Shown: in pieces, positions 31,839 through 39,751 of the stretch | How the letters are laid out: each line of letters opens with the position of its first letter | How positions within the stretch are numbered: position 1 is the first letter of the stretch | Source: Lachnospiraceae bacterium | Lineage (GTDB): Bacteria; Bacillota; Clostridia; Lachnospirales; Lachnospiraceae | Reading direction: 5' to 3' | DNA: 56,144 nucleotides | Assembly (NCBI GenBank): GCA_024684675.1 | Contig: JAIKWO010000107.1 | Location: 1 to 56,144 of the forward strand | Position numbers and translations under genes: made by a program | The notes under the pieces: model-generated | The model's database searches: none | What the model was told of the DNA's origin: nothing | Seen by the model: only the letters and a program-made list of their open reading frames with translations

Positions 31839-33119
31839 CTATTTAATCTCTGTCTGTCCACCCATATAAGGCTGCAGTACCTTCGGAATTCTTACGGAAC
31901 CGTCCGCCTGCAGATTATTTTCCAAAAATGCGATTAGCATTCTGGGCGGTGCAACAACAGTATTGTTCAGTGTATGCGCAAAATATTTCTTTCCGTCCTC
32001 ACCATTCACGCGGATTTTTAATCTTCTGGCCTGTGCATCGCCTAAGTTAGAGCAACTGCCGACTTCGAAGTATTTTTTCTGGCGAGGGGACCATGCTTCT
32101 ACGTCAAAAGATTTTACCTTTAAGTCTGCAAGATCGCCGGAACAGCATTCCAGGGTTCTGACAGAAATATCCATCGAACGGAACAGATCAACGGTATTTT
32201 GCCATAATTTATCAAACCATACCTTGGATTCTTCCGGTTTGCAAACTACTATCATCTCCTGCTTTTCGAACTGATGAATACGATACACGCCTCTTTCTTC
32301 GATACCGTGCGCACCCTTTTCTTTACGGAAACAGGGAGAGTAGCTGGTTAAAGTTTTCGGAAGTTCGGCCTCAGGAATGATTGTATCAATAAATCTTCCG
32401 ATCATGGAATGCTCACTTGTTCCGATCAGATACAGATCTTCACCTTCGATCTTATACATCATGGCATCCATCTCATCAAAACTCATAACGCCTGTAACGA
32501 CGTTGCTTCTGATCATGAACGGCGGAACACAATATGTAAAACCGCGTCCGATCATAAAATCACGAGCATATGCAATCACCGCTGAGTGAAGTCTTGCGAT
32601 ATCACCCATCAAATAATAAAATCCATTTCCGGCAACTTTTCTTGCGCTGTCGAGATCAATTCCGTTAAACCGTTCCATGATTTCCGTGTGATACGGGATT
32701 TCAAAATCAGGAACCACCGGCTCGCCATACTTTGTTACCTCTACGTTTTCCGAATCATCTTTTCCGATCGGTACGCTGGGATCAATGATGTTCGGAATCG
32801 TCATCATGATTTTTGTGATCTTTTCGTTTAATTCTTTTTCTTTTTCTTCGAGTTCAACAAGTTTCTTGGCGCCGGCTTCTACTTCGGCTTTTTTCGTCAT
32901 TGCTTCTTCTTTCTTGCCCTGCGCCATCAGGCTGCCGATCTCTTTAGAGATCTTATTTCTTTTGGAACGGAGATCATCCGCCTCCTGCTGCGTTTTACGA
33001 CTTTCCGAATCAAGAGCGATCACTTCATCAACCAGACCGAGTTTTCGATCTTGGAATTTTTTCTTAATGTTTTCCTTTACAATATCCGGATTTTCTCGTA
33101 AAAACTTAATGTCGATCAT
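31839..33119 (-). CDS. serS: Seryl-tRNA synthetase
   Basis: A 426-aa class II aminoacyl-tRNA synthetase. The N-terminal coiled-coil arm (about 25-105) contacts tRNA-Ser. Motif 2 lies around SPCFRKEKGAHGIEERGVYRIHQFEKQEM, GTSEHSMIGRFIDTIIPEAELP contains the serine-binding TxE-like loop, and motif 3 is NNTVVAPPRMLIAFLENNLQADGS. Normal length. It lies 14 nt after the HD-GYP gene, leaving no room for a T-box, so it is expressed as part of the par operon. Confidence 0.97.
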   Translation of the reverse strand: MIDIKFLRENPDIVKENIKKKFQDRKLGLVDEVIALDSESRKTQQEADDLRSKRNKISKEIGSLMAQGKKEEAMTKKAEVEAGAKKLVELEEKEKELNEKITKIMMTIPNIIDPSVPIGKDDSENVEVTKYGEPVVPDFEIPYHTEIMERFNGIDLDSARKVAGNGFYYLMGDIARLHSAVIAYARDFMIGRGFTYCVPPFMIRSNVVTGVMSFDEMDAMMYKIEGEDLYLIGTSEHSMIGRFIDTIIPEAELPKTLTSYSPCFRKEKGAHGIEERGVYRIHQFEKQEMIVVCKPEESKVWFDKLWQNTVDLFRSMDISVRTLECCSGDLADLKVKSFDVEAWSPRQKKYFEVGSCSNLGDAQARRLKIRVNGEDGKKYFAHTLNNTVVAPPRMLIAFLENNLQADGSVRIPKVLQPYMGGQTEIK

Positions 33120-33133
33120 GAAACTATAGCCTC

Positions 33134-34204
33134 CTAGGTTAACACATCAGTAATGAATACTGTTTTTTCTTTTATCAAATCAAGGATCTTCTCTTCGGAA
33201 ATATCTTTTCCGTCTTTATCCCGAATGATCTTAATAACCGGACGATCAACAAAACCCTTATTCTGTCTCTGAACAACACCAACCTCTCCCTCATTGGTCA
33301 TAACTTGACAACCATTGGGGTAGGGCGTCGTAATCTTCAAAAATTCCTCTACTATTTTAGCATCAAATTTTTCTTTTTCAAATGCTTTCAGATATTCGAT
33401 AGCTTTATACGGTTTAACCGGATTGCAGCCAATACCGGTAATTAGCTCGTCATATGTATCGCAGATGCTGACCAGTTTAATCTCGGCCTCGATCTCTTTC
33501 CCTTTTCTGCGAAAAGGAAAACCGCGTCCATTCAATCGTTCATGATGATATAAAATGATCTCTTTACTGAGCTCATCAAGCCAATTCTCATCTTTTAGAG
33601 AAAAGTAACCGTTTACCGGATGTTTCTTGTATTCGCTTTTTTCTTTATCCGTCATCTCTTTAAATGACTTGTTTACATAAAACGGCTCCATGTAACGCAA
33701 ACCGATATCATGTAACAGACAACCAATGCTGATAGAACGGATGGCTTCCGTCTCATAATTCAGATGAAGCGCTGTTATGGTTGACATAATACAGCAGTTG
33801 ATCGCATGCTCATAGAGATCCGCACTTCGATCCTGGATCGTCATAATCTCTTCAACGATTTGTTCTTCATCAAGCACATTACTGATGATCTCGTCGGCTG
33901 TTTTGCAAAGACGCTGGAGACTGGTATTATTCTTGTAAATATGTGTTTCAAGTACGCTTTTAACCTGCTCTTTGGTCTTTTCTTTAAAAGTCTCACGTGC
34001 TTTTACCGTATATGTTTTTTCTTTAGCAGTAGAAGAAATCTCCGACTCCCGCACTGAAACATGGGTAATTCCGAGAAGCTTCATCTTATCGATGTAATCT
34101 TTTTTAAGGACAGTTCCCTCCGCCAGCAGTACTTTATAATCCGGTGTCATCACCGCCGATGCTAGGATATCGCCATCCTGTATATCTTCGATGCGTTTTT
34201 TCAT
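33134..34204 (-). CDS. HD-GYP domain protein (putative cyclic-di-GMP phosphodiesterase)
   Basis: A 356-aa protein. The N-terminus (DIQDGDILASAVMTPDYKVLLAEGTVL) is the short domain often found before HD-GYP domains. YEHAINCC begins the HD-GYP domain; HDIG lies near residue 165 and HHERLNGRGFP replaces HHExxDGxGYP, with Asp to Asn and Tyr to Phe. The C-terminus has a small beta domain (GCQVMTNEGEVGVVQRQNKGFVDRPVIKII). It would hydrolyse c-di-GMP, linking the par operon to a motility/adhesion signal, though activity with the altered motif is unproven. Confidence 0.88.
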   Translation of the reverse strand: MKKRIEDIQDGDILASAVMTPDYKVLLAEGTVLKKDYIDKMKLLGITHVSVRESEISSTAKEKTYTVKARETFKEKTKEQVKSVLETHIYKNNTSLQRLCKTADEIISNVLDEEQIVEEIMTIQDRSADLYEHAINCCIMSTITALHLNYETEAIRSISIGCLLHDIGLRYMEPFYVNKSFKEMTDKEKSEYKKHPVNGYFSLKDENWLDELSKEIILYHHERLNGRGFPFRRKGKEIEAEIKLVSICDTYDELITGIGCNPVKPYKAIEYLKAFEKEKFDAKIVEEFLKITTPYPNGCQVMTNEGEVGVVQRQNKGFVDRPVIKIIRDKDGKDISEEKILDLIKEKTVFITDVLT

Positions 34205-34210
34205 GCGTCA

Positions 34211-34726
34211 TCAATCCTCTTCGCCGATTGCTAACTTCAAAGCTTCCGCTTCCTCTTCACCGAGTGTTATACTGCATTTTCCCGCTTCGATTTCTTTGCT
34301 GTAAAAATAGCATCCATCACTTCCGTGAACCGAATTCAGAATTACGCCATCATTACGTTCATTAAGAAGAGCCAGACAGAAGCTCAGTTTACCTCCCATC
34401 TGGTTAAATGCGTCATATTTTACAATGCCGCATTTCTGATATGCAAATTCCATATTGTGGAACAATGTGCGTATGTCCTTCTTATTCTTCTCGGTTGCCT
34501 GCTTTAAAAATGTATTATCTTCAAACAAAGCAGCAATCTCTTTTTCCATGCTTTTTCCGTTGCGCCCCTGCGTGAACTTTTCAAGTCGTTTTTTGAGCGA
34601 ACGAGCTTTGCATAGTGCAATGATCACAAGAATCAATAATATGACAATCAGTCCAAGAAGCCCCAGCAAAAAGTAAGCTGGATCAATCCAACCGATTCCT
34701 ATATAATCCATCAATTCACTTGACAT
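34211..34726 (-). CDS. DUF4446-family membrane protein
   Basis: A 171-aa protein with one N-terminal helix (AYFLLGLLGLIVILLILVIIALC), a coiled-coil stretch, then the DUF4446 signature region FHNMEFAYQKCGIVKYDAFNQMGGKLSFCLALLNERNDGVILNSVH. DUF4446 genes often follow parB in Clostridia. Function unknown; the domain is cytoplasmic if the helix is a signal anchor. It lies between parB and the HD-GYP gene with gaps of 12 and 6 nt. Confidence 0.9.
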   Translation of the reverse strand: MSSELMDYIGIGWIDPAYFLLGLLGLIVILLILVIIALCKARSLKKRLEKFTQGRNGKSMEKEIAALFEDNTFLKQATEKNKKDIRTLFHNMEFAYQKCGIVKYDAFNQMGGKLSFCLALLNERNDGVILNSVHGSDGCYFYSKEIEAGKCSITLGEEEAEALKLAIGEED

Positions 34727-34738
34727 AGAATCCTCCGT

Positions 34739-35641
34739 TTATGCTTTCATGATCAATTCAGTCACCCTGTCAAAGTCCTCATTCGAGAAAAATTCAATCT
34801 CAATCTTCCCGGCGCCATTCTCTTTGCTGACAATGTTGACCTTTGTGCCAAGTGTACGTTTCATCTTCTCGGCGATCTCTTCATAAATATGCTCAAGCTC
34901 TTCGTTTTTCGCTTTTGTGGATTTTTCTTTCTTTGGCTGGCTAAGCGTTTTGATCAGCTTTTCAACTTCTCGAACGGAAAGGTTTTCCTTCACGATCTTC
35001 TGTGCGATCTGAAGCTGCTGTTCCACGTCTTCGATCGTAATGATCGCTCTGGCCTGACCTGTTGAGAGTTCTCCCGCAATGACCATTTTCTGTACTTCAT
35101 CACATAGTTTTAAAAGACGCAGGAAATTTGTAATAGCGGTTCTGCTCTTTGACACACGTTCCGCTACTTCTTCCTGTTTAAGATTGAACTCTTCAATTAA
35201 GCGCTTGTAAGCAAGCGCTTCTTCGATCGGGTTTAAATCTTCACGCTGCAGATTTTCGATCAAAGCGATCTCAACCTGCTGCTGATAAGTCAGATCACGA
35301 ATGATGACAGGAACTTCCTTCAAACCGGCCAGTTTTGCAGCTCTCCATCTTCTCTCACCGGCAACGATCTCATAATGATCCTTTTTATCAATGACAAGAA
35401 TCGGTTCGAGAATGCCCATTTTCTTAATGGAATCTGCCAATTGCTGTAATGGCTCTTCTTCGAAGGTCTTTCTTGGCTGTTCACGGTTCGGCTCAACTTT
35501 CGTGATCTTAACCATTGAAACATTTCCTTCGATCTCTTTTGCTGCTTCTGCTTTGCCCGCAGCGGTCGGAGCTTTTTTGGAGACGCCCAGACTGCTTGGA
35601 ATCAAGGAATCTAATCCCTTACCTAATCCTCTTGCTGCCAT
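34739..35641 (-). CDS. parB: Chromosome-partitioning protein ParB (Spo0J)
   Basis: A 300-aa CTP-dependent DNA clamp that loads at parS and spreads. The N-terminal motif MAARGLGKGLDSLIP (used for ParA stimulation) is followed by the CTP-binding GERRWRAAKLAGLKEVPVII, NLQREDLNPIEEALAYKRLI, and the helix-turn-helix VAERVSKSRTAITNFLRLLKL that reads parS, then the C-terminal dimer domain. It begins one base after the parA stop. Two parS sites lie upstream of parA. Confidence 0.97.
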   Translation of the reverse strand: MAARGLGKGLDSLIPSSLGVSKKAPTAAGKAEAAKEIEGNVSMVKITKVEPNREQPRKTFEEEPLQQLADSIKKMGILEPILVIDKKDHYEIVAGERRWRAAKLAGLKEVPVIIRDLTYQQQVEIALIENLQREDLNPIEEALAYKRLIEEFNLKQEEVAERVSKSRTAITNFLRLLKLCDEVQKMVIAGELSTGQARAIITIEDVEQQLQIAQKIVKENLSVREVEKLIKTLSQPKKEKSTKAKNEELEHIYEEIAEKMKRTLGTKVNIVSKENGAGKIEIEFFSNEDFDRVTELIMKA

Positions 35642-35642
35642 A

Positions 35643-36410
35643 TTATCGATCCTTTCTTCGAATCACTTCTTCCGCGAGTTGTCTATATGCTTCTGCACCT
35701 GCCGATTTTGGATCATAGATTTGGATCGGAATGCCGTAACTCGGCGCTTCAGCAAGGCGAATGTTCCTCGGGATGATCGTATTGTAGACCGTTTGCTGCA
35801 AATTTACTTTTACATTTTCAACAACCTGATTCGAAAGATTTGTTCTCGAATCGAACATTGTGAAAACAACACCTTCCATATCCAGATCAGGATTCAGCCG
35901 TTCTTTAACAAGATTTACCGTATGGATCAATTGGCTTAAACCTTCCAGCGCATAGTATTCGCACTGGATCGGAACCAAAACCGTATCTGCTGTTGTCATT
36001 GCATTTACTGTCAACATACTGAGCGACGGCGGACAGTCAATGATGATATAGTCAAAAGAATCTTTGATATAATCTATTTCGTTCTTTAATATGAATTCTT
36101 TTTGATCAACACCAATCAACTCAATTTCAGCAGCTGCAAGATTTACGTTGGATGGAAGAATCGATACACCGGGGATGACTTCCTTTAATATACAGTCTTG
36201 AATGGAACACTCTCCGAGAATCAGTTCATAGATGGTGTTTTCCAGTTCGTTTTTGTTAATTCCGTAGCCGCTCGTTGCATTCCCCTGTGGATCGGTATCA
36301 ACAAGAAGCACTTTTTTTCCTTCTGCCGCCAAAGCTGCAGACAGATTAATGGAAGTGGTTGTTTTACCAACCCCTCCCTTTTGGTTTGCGATAGCAATTG
36401 TTCTACTCAT
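35643..36410 (-). CDS. parA: Chromosome-partitioning ATPase ParA (Soj)
   Basis: A 255-aa MinD/ParA-family ATPase with the deviant Walker A QKGGVGKTTTSINLSAALA, Walker A' VDTDPQGNATSG, and Walker B YDYIIIDCPPSLSMLT. Soj-type ParA works with ParB in origin segregation and regulates DnaA. It is the first gene of the parAB-DUF4446-HD-GYP-serS-DUF3881 operon. Its upstream region contains parS sites, so ParB binding may affect its transcription. Confidence 0.97.
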   Translation of the reverse strand: MSRTIAIANQKGGVGKTTTSINLSAALAAEGKKVLLVDTDPQGNATSGYGINKNELENTIYELILGECSIQDCILKEVIPGVSILPSNVNLAAAEIELIGVDQKEFILKNEIDYIKDSFDYIIIDCPPSLSMLTVNAMTTADTVLVPIQCEYYALEGLSQLIHTVNLVKERLNPDLDMEGVVFTMFDSRTNLSNQVVENVKVNLQQTVYNTIIPRNIRLAEAPSYGIPIQIYDPKSAGAEAYRQLAEEVIRRKDR

Positions 36411-36445
36411 TACTGTTTTTGGAGCCTTTCCTATTGTATTACTTA

Positions 36446-36485
36446 TGTTTCACACGGTTTAACAGAATATGTTTCACGTATTTTC
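36446..36485. other. Two degenerate/half parS sites
   Basis: TGTTTCACACGGTTTA (36446-36461) and TGTTTCACGTATTTTC (36470-36485) match the left half of parS only. They lie between the full sites and the parA start, in the likely promoter. Confidence 0.5.
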
Positions 36486-36503
36486 ACCAATATCTTGGGC
36501 AAA

Positions 36504-36519
36504 TGTTTCACGTGAAACA
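36504..36519. other. parS site (perfect palindrome)
   Basis: TGTTTCACGTGAAACA, the exact 16-bp consensus ParB-binding palindrome, located about 95 bp upstream of parA. Confidence 0.97.
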
Positions 36520-36553
36520 TCTATATCTTGTAAACCATGTTGAAATATCAAAA

Positions 36554-36569
36554 TGTTTCACGTGGAACA
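36554..36569. other. parS site (one mismatch)
   Basis: TGTTTCACGTGGAACA differs at one base from the perfect palindrome, a variant known for genuine sites. Its centre is 50 bp from the perfect site. Confidence 0.93.
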
Positions 36570-36610
36570 TAGATAAAACATAATCAAAAGTATTTTGCGC
36601 GATCTTTATG

Positions 36611-37255
36611 TTAAATCTCAACAATACCACACTTGATTGCAAAGATTGCAGCCTGCGTACGATCAACAACATCGATCTTTTTAAAAATATTAGAAATATG
36701 ATTCTTTACAGTACGTTCACTAATATCAAGCGCATCTGCAATTTCTTTATTAAACATACCTTTTGCAACACAGATCAAAACATCATATTCTCTTCTGGTC
36801 AAAGAATCAAGCTTATCCTTTGTCTCATCTCTGGAAACCAAGCGAAGGTTTAACGCAGGAATCAAATCAGACTGAATAAAAGTCTCTCCGTTATATACAG
36901 ATGTAATCGCCCTCTTTAACTCATCGGACTCAGAATTCTTGAGAAGATATCCATCTACACCGATATCAATTGCCTTAACAAGATAATCAATCTCATTATG
37001 AACAGTAAGGATTAATACCTTAATCTTACGCTTGGAATCACGTAAAAGCTTTAAAACCTGCAAACCGTTCAACTTCGGCATATTGATATCAAGAAGCAAA
37101 ACATCAACATCTGTATGCTGAAGTTCAGCAATACATTCCTCGCCATCACCGGCTTCAGCAACAACTTTCATATTGCCTTCAAACTCGATCAGACGGCGAA
37201 TACCTTCTCGTATCATTGCATGGTCATCTGCGATCATAACATGAATGCTCATCAT
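36611..37255 (-). CDS. NarL/LuxR-family response regulator (DegU-like)
   Basis: A 214-aa regulator from the ATG at 37255 (GAGG six bases upstream); the track start adds 17 residues. Receiver domain: VMIADDHAMIREGIRRLIE, phospho-acceptor Asp in VLLLDINMPKLNGLQVL, VLILTVHNE, and GYLLKNSESDEL. The C-terminal LuxR-type helix-turn-helix is LTRREYDVLICVAKGMFNKE-IADALDISERTVKNHISNIFKKI. It is paired with the histidine kinase 62 nt upstream. Target genes are not evident; flagellar and Tad genes in the same window are plausible but unproven. Confidence 0.93.
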   Translation of the reverse strand: MMSIHVMIADDHAMIREGIRRLIEFEGNMKVVAEAGDGEECIAELQHTDVDVLLLDINMPKLNGLQVLKLLRDSKRKIKVLILTVHNEIDYLVKAIDIGVDGYLLKNSESDELKRAITSVYNGETFIQSDLIPALNLRLVSRDETKDKLDSLTRREYDVLICVAKGMFNKEIADALDISERTVKNHISNIFKKIDVVDRTQAAIFAIKCGIVEI

Positions 37256-37317
37256 TCTCTCCCTCAAAATACCAGTTAATAGCCTGCGCTCATTATAGCA
37301 TAGCAAAGGGTAAAAAT

Positions 37318-37968
37318 CTATTTCGGAATTCGAACAGTTACCGATGTACCTCCATTTGGAGGGGAAACAATCATAAATTGCCCAGCAAGAGAATCTACTC
37401 TTTCTTTTAATATTGAAAGACCATAGTGATTCTGCTCATCAGGAGGACAGTCAACATTAAACCCCACACCGTCATCGCGGATCTCAATACAAAAACCTTC
37501 TTCATCGTCATAAATGGATAGAAACACATTTTGACAATGTGCATGCTTTTTAATATTTGTAAAGCATTCCTGTAGAATACGAAAGATCATAAGCGATTCA
37601 TATTCATTAAAATCCAAAGAGGATTTGATATCTCTACGAATCATAAAATCAGATTCCAACGTAACTGAATCTAAAAAACGAAGAATACACTCCTTCAATC
37701 CAAGATCATCAAAAGCCATCGGTCTAAGATCAAAGATCGTCTTGCGAATCTCATCAATCACTTCATTTAATTCTTTTCTGACAACAGCCAATTCCAGCTT
37801 TGCATTTGCAGGGTCTGAATCAATATATAATGAAGCAAGCTCAATCTGGTGACCCAAATGCGTAAGCGTCTGCAAAGAAGTATCATGCAATTCGCGCGCA
37901 ATTCTCTTTCGATCCATTTCCTGGATAGAACATTCTTTTTGGATTTCAGTAAGTGTGTTCTTAGACAT
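37318..37968 (-). CDS. Soluble sensor histidine kinase, HisKA_3 type (DegS-like)
   Basis: A 216-aa cytoplasmic kinase almost without a sensor region. Phospho-acceptor H28 is in MDRKRIARELHDTSLQTLTH, the HisKA_3 dimerisation helices follow (FDLRPMAFDDLGL), and the ATPase domain shows the N-box RILQECFTNIKKHAH, G1 IRDDGVGFNVD and G2 NHYGLSILKERVDSLAG. No membrane helix. The missing sensor suggests signal input by a protein partner. It pairs with the NarL-type regulator downstream and is divergent from the alpha/beta-hydrolase-like gene. Confidence 0.92.
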   Translation of the reverse strand: MSKNTLTEIQKECSIQEMDRKRIARELHDTSLQTLTHLGHQIELASLYIDSDPANAKLELAVVRKELNEVIDEIRKTIFDLRPMAFDDLGLKECILRFLDSVTLESDFMIRRDIKSSLDFNEYESLMIFRILQECFTNIKKHAHCQNVFLSIYDDEEGFCIEIRDDGVGFNVDCPPDEQNHYGLSILKERVDSLAGQFMIVSPPNGGTSVTVRIPK

Positions 37969-37979
37969 TTTGACCCCTA

Positions 37980-38008
37980 TTGTACCATTGCAACGTTTCG
38001 ATTATAAT
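37980..38008 (+). promoter_or_regulatory. sigma-A promoter for alpha/beta-hydrolase-like gene
   Basis: TTGTAC (37980-37985), 17-base spacer, TATAAT (38003-38008). The ATG at 38057 follows after about 48 bases. An ATCTC/GAGAT inverted repeat lies just downstream (38012-38024). Confidence 0.65.
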
Positions 38009-38056
38009 GAATCTCAAAGAGATCATGAACGATTATACAAAAGAAAGGCAGATCAT

Positions 38057-39004
38057 ATGAACAAAAAAATGAAAGTACTGATCACTTTGACCGGCATGAC
38101 AATCACAACCCTACATGTAATCAATAAAATCCAGTATATGACTGCAACCGTAAAAAATACGCTCGGTGGATCCGAAAACCACTACTATGAATGGAGATTT
38201 GGTAAGATTCGCTACACAAAAAAAGGAAACGGATCTCCACTCTTACTGGTTCATGACTTAACACTTGGAAGTTCCGGATACGAATATCACCGATTAATCG
38301 ATCAACTGTCTAAGACACATGAGGTATATACAATTGATTTTATCGGTTATGGTCTATCCGATAAACCGAACATGACATACACTAATTTCCTGTATGTACA
38401 AATGCTTACTGATTTTGTTAAAAATGTGATTGGACGGAAAACTGACATTATCGCATCTGGTGACAGCGCACCGATCACAGTGATGACATGCCATAACGAT
38501 CCGGAAGTATTTAACAGAATCATATTAATCAATCCGCAGAGCATTGAACATCTCGGACAGATTCCTTCAAAACAGACCAAAGCATTAAAACTTCTGATCG
38601 AATCTCCAATCGTCGGAACGTTTGTTTACACGCTGGCCTCAACAAAATCGGCATTTATCAATCTTTTCCAGAATAAATACTTTGCAAATCCGGGGAAGAT
38701 CAAAGACGAATACATTACAGCTTATGTAGAAGCAAGCCATACACCGGATTACAATTCGAAGTATTCTTTCGCAAGCTACATCGGAAGATACACCAATTCA
38801 AATATCATCCATTCTCTGAAAGAAATCAACCACGCCGTTCTGGTTCTTGCAGGAGAAGAAAAAGAGGGTGGTCAGGAGATCGTTGATACCTATCTTTCCT
38901 ATAATCCTGCATTAGAAACCGCATTCATCAGCGGTGCAAAACAATTGCCGCAAATCGAAGAACCGGAACAATGCCTGCAGCACATCGGATTATTCTTGAA
39001 TTAA
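38057..39004 (+). CDS. Alpha/beta-hydrolase-fold protein, apparently lacking the catalytic His
   Basis: A 315-aa protein. An N-terminal hydrophobic stretch (about 6-22) may anchor it to the membrane. The fold is shown by PLLLVHDLTLGSSGYEYHRL (oxyanion region), VYTIDFIGYGLSDKP, the nucleophile elbow ASGDSAPI (S137), and RIILINPQ. At the C-terminus the canonical GAGHLPHLEEPE pattern is ISGAKQLPQIEEPE, so the catalytic His position is Gln (about 296) and the acid loop reads LAGEEKEGG. The ATG at 38057 is preferred over the track start on account of the promoter and AAAGG. Substrate unknown; it may be a non-enzymatic member. Its stop overlaps that of rsmG. Confidence 0.85.
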   Translation: MNKKMKVLITLTGMTITTLHVINKIQYMTATVKNTLGGSENHYYEWRFGKIRYTKKGNGSPLLLVHDLTLGSSGYEYHRLIDQLSKTHEVYTIDFIGYGLSDKPNMTYTNFLYVQMLTDFVKNVIGRKTDIIASGDSAPITVMTCHNDPEVFNRIILINPQSIEHLGQIPSKQTKALKLLIESPIVGTFVYTLASTKSAFINLFQNKYFANPGKIKDEYITAYVEASHTPDYNSKYSFASYIGRYTNSNIIHSLKEINHAVLVLAGEEKEGGQEIVDTYLSYNPALETAFISGAKQLPQIEEPEQCLQHIGLFLN

Positions 39005-39741
39005 ACTAAAGGTTCTTTGGAAGGAAGCCCTGCTTTACGAGGAAAACGTGAAGGGGTTTCCTTTTTTTTATGTATAAAGATAAGTGAACGCGACAGATCG
39101 GAAGAAGGAAGCATAAAACGCTCGACCTTAAAAACTTCACCGCCAAGAACATCGATCGCATGAGCAGCAGCATTCAACTCTTCATCCGTTTTTTCGGATT
39201 TAAATGCAATGAACATGCCGTCGGTCTTCACAAAAGGAAGACAGTACTCCGAAAGCGTCGAAAGATTAGCAACCGCTCTGGAAACAGCAAGATCATATAT
39301 AGCTCTTTTCTTTCCTGTTTTGGCAAAATCTTCCGCGCGCCCATGGATCGTCTCGATCCCGGAAAGAGAAAGCTCATCGATCAACGTGTTCAAAAAATTG
39401 ATCCGTTTATTAAGTGAATCAAGCAAAGTAACTTGAAGATCGGGAAAAAGGATCTTAAGCGGAAGACCGGGGAATCCGGCTCCCGTTCCGACATCGATCA
39501 AAGAATAACCTTTTTCAGGATTGAAAAAAGAAGCAAGCGAAAGTGAATCGATAAAATGCTTCTGCATTACTTCACGATAATCCGTGATCGCAGTCAGATT
39601 CATAAAACCATTCCATTCAACCAAAAGCTCATAGTATCTTAAAAACTGACACATCTGTCGTTTATTTAAAAAAACACCAAGTTGCTTAAGATCTTCTATA
39701 AAAGGCACTATATCATAACGACTCAAGATTTCTTCGTTCAT
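39001..39741 (-). CDS. rsmG: 16S rRNA (guanine527-N7)-methyltransferase
   Basis: A 246-aa SAM methyltransferase (GidB) that modifies G527 of 16S rRNA. Motifs: QMCQFLRYYELLVEWNGFMNLTAI at the N-terminus, YSLIDVGTGAGFPGLPLKIL for SAM binding, VTLLDSLNKRINFLN, and DLAVSRAVANL. The track start is 26 residues too long; the ATG at 39741 has AAGGGA upstream. It lies 10 nt after mnmG in the conserved origin-proximal order. The stop codon shares TTAA with the convergent hydrolase gene. Confidence 0.96.
   Translation of the reverse strand: MNEEILSRYDIVPFIEDLKQLGVFLNKRQMCQFLRYYELLVEWNGFMNLTAITDYREVMQKHFIDSLSLASFFNPEKGYSLIDVGTGAGFPGLPLKILFPDLQVTLLDSLNKRINFLNTLIDELSLSGIETIHGRAEDFAKTGKKRAIYDLAVSRAVANLSTLSEYCLPFVKTDGMFIAFKSEKTDEELNAAAHAIDVLGGEVFKVERFMLPSSDLSRSLIFIHKKKETPSRFPRKAGLPSKEPLV
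39021..39068 (+). terminator. Possible intrinsic terminator of the hydrolase gene inside rsmG 3' end
   Basis: AAGGAAGCCC (39021-39030) can pair with GGGGTTTCCTT, followed by a run of eight T residues. The loop is about 20 bases, and the element lies within the last rsmG codons. Confidence 0.5.
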
Positions 39742-39751
39742 AAATTCCCTT

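Noticed and set aside
31839-33133. T-box riboswitch for serS
   Set aside because: Only 14 bases separate serS from the upstream HD-GYP gene, so there is no room for a T-box leader.
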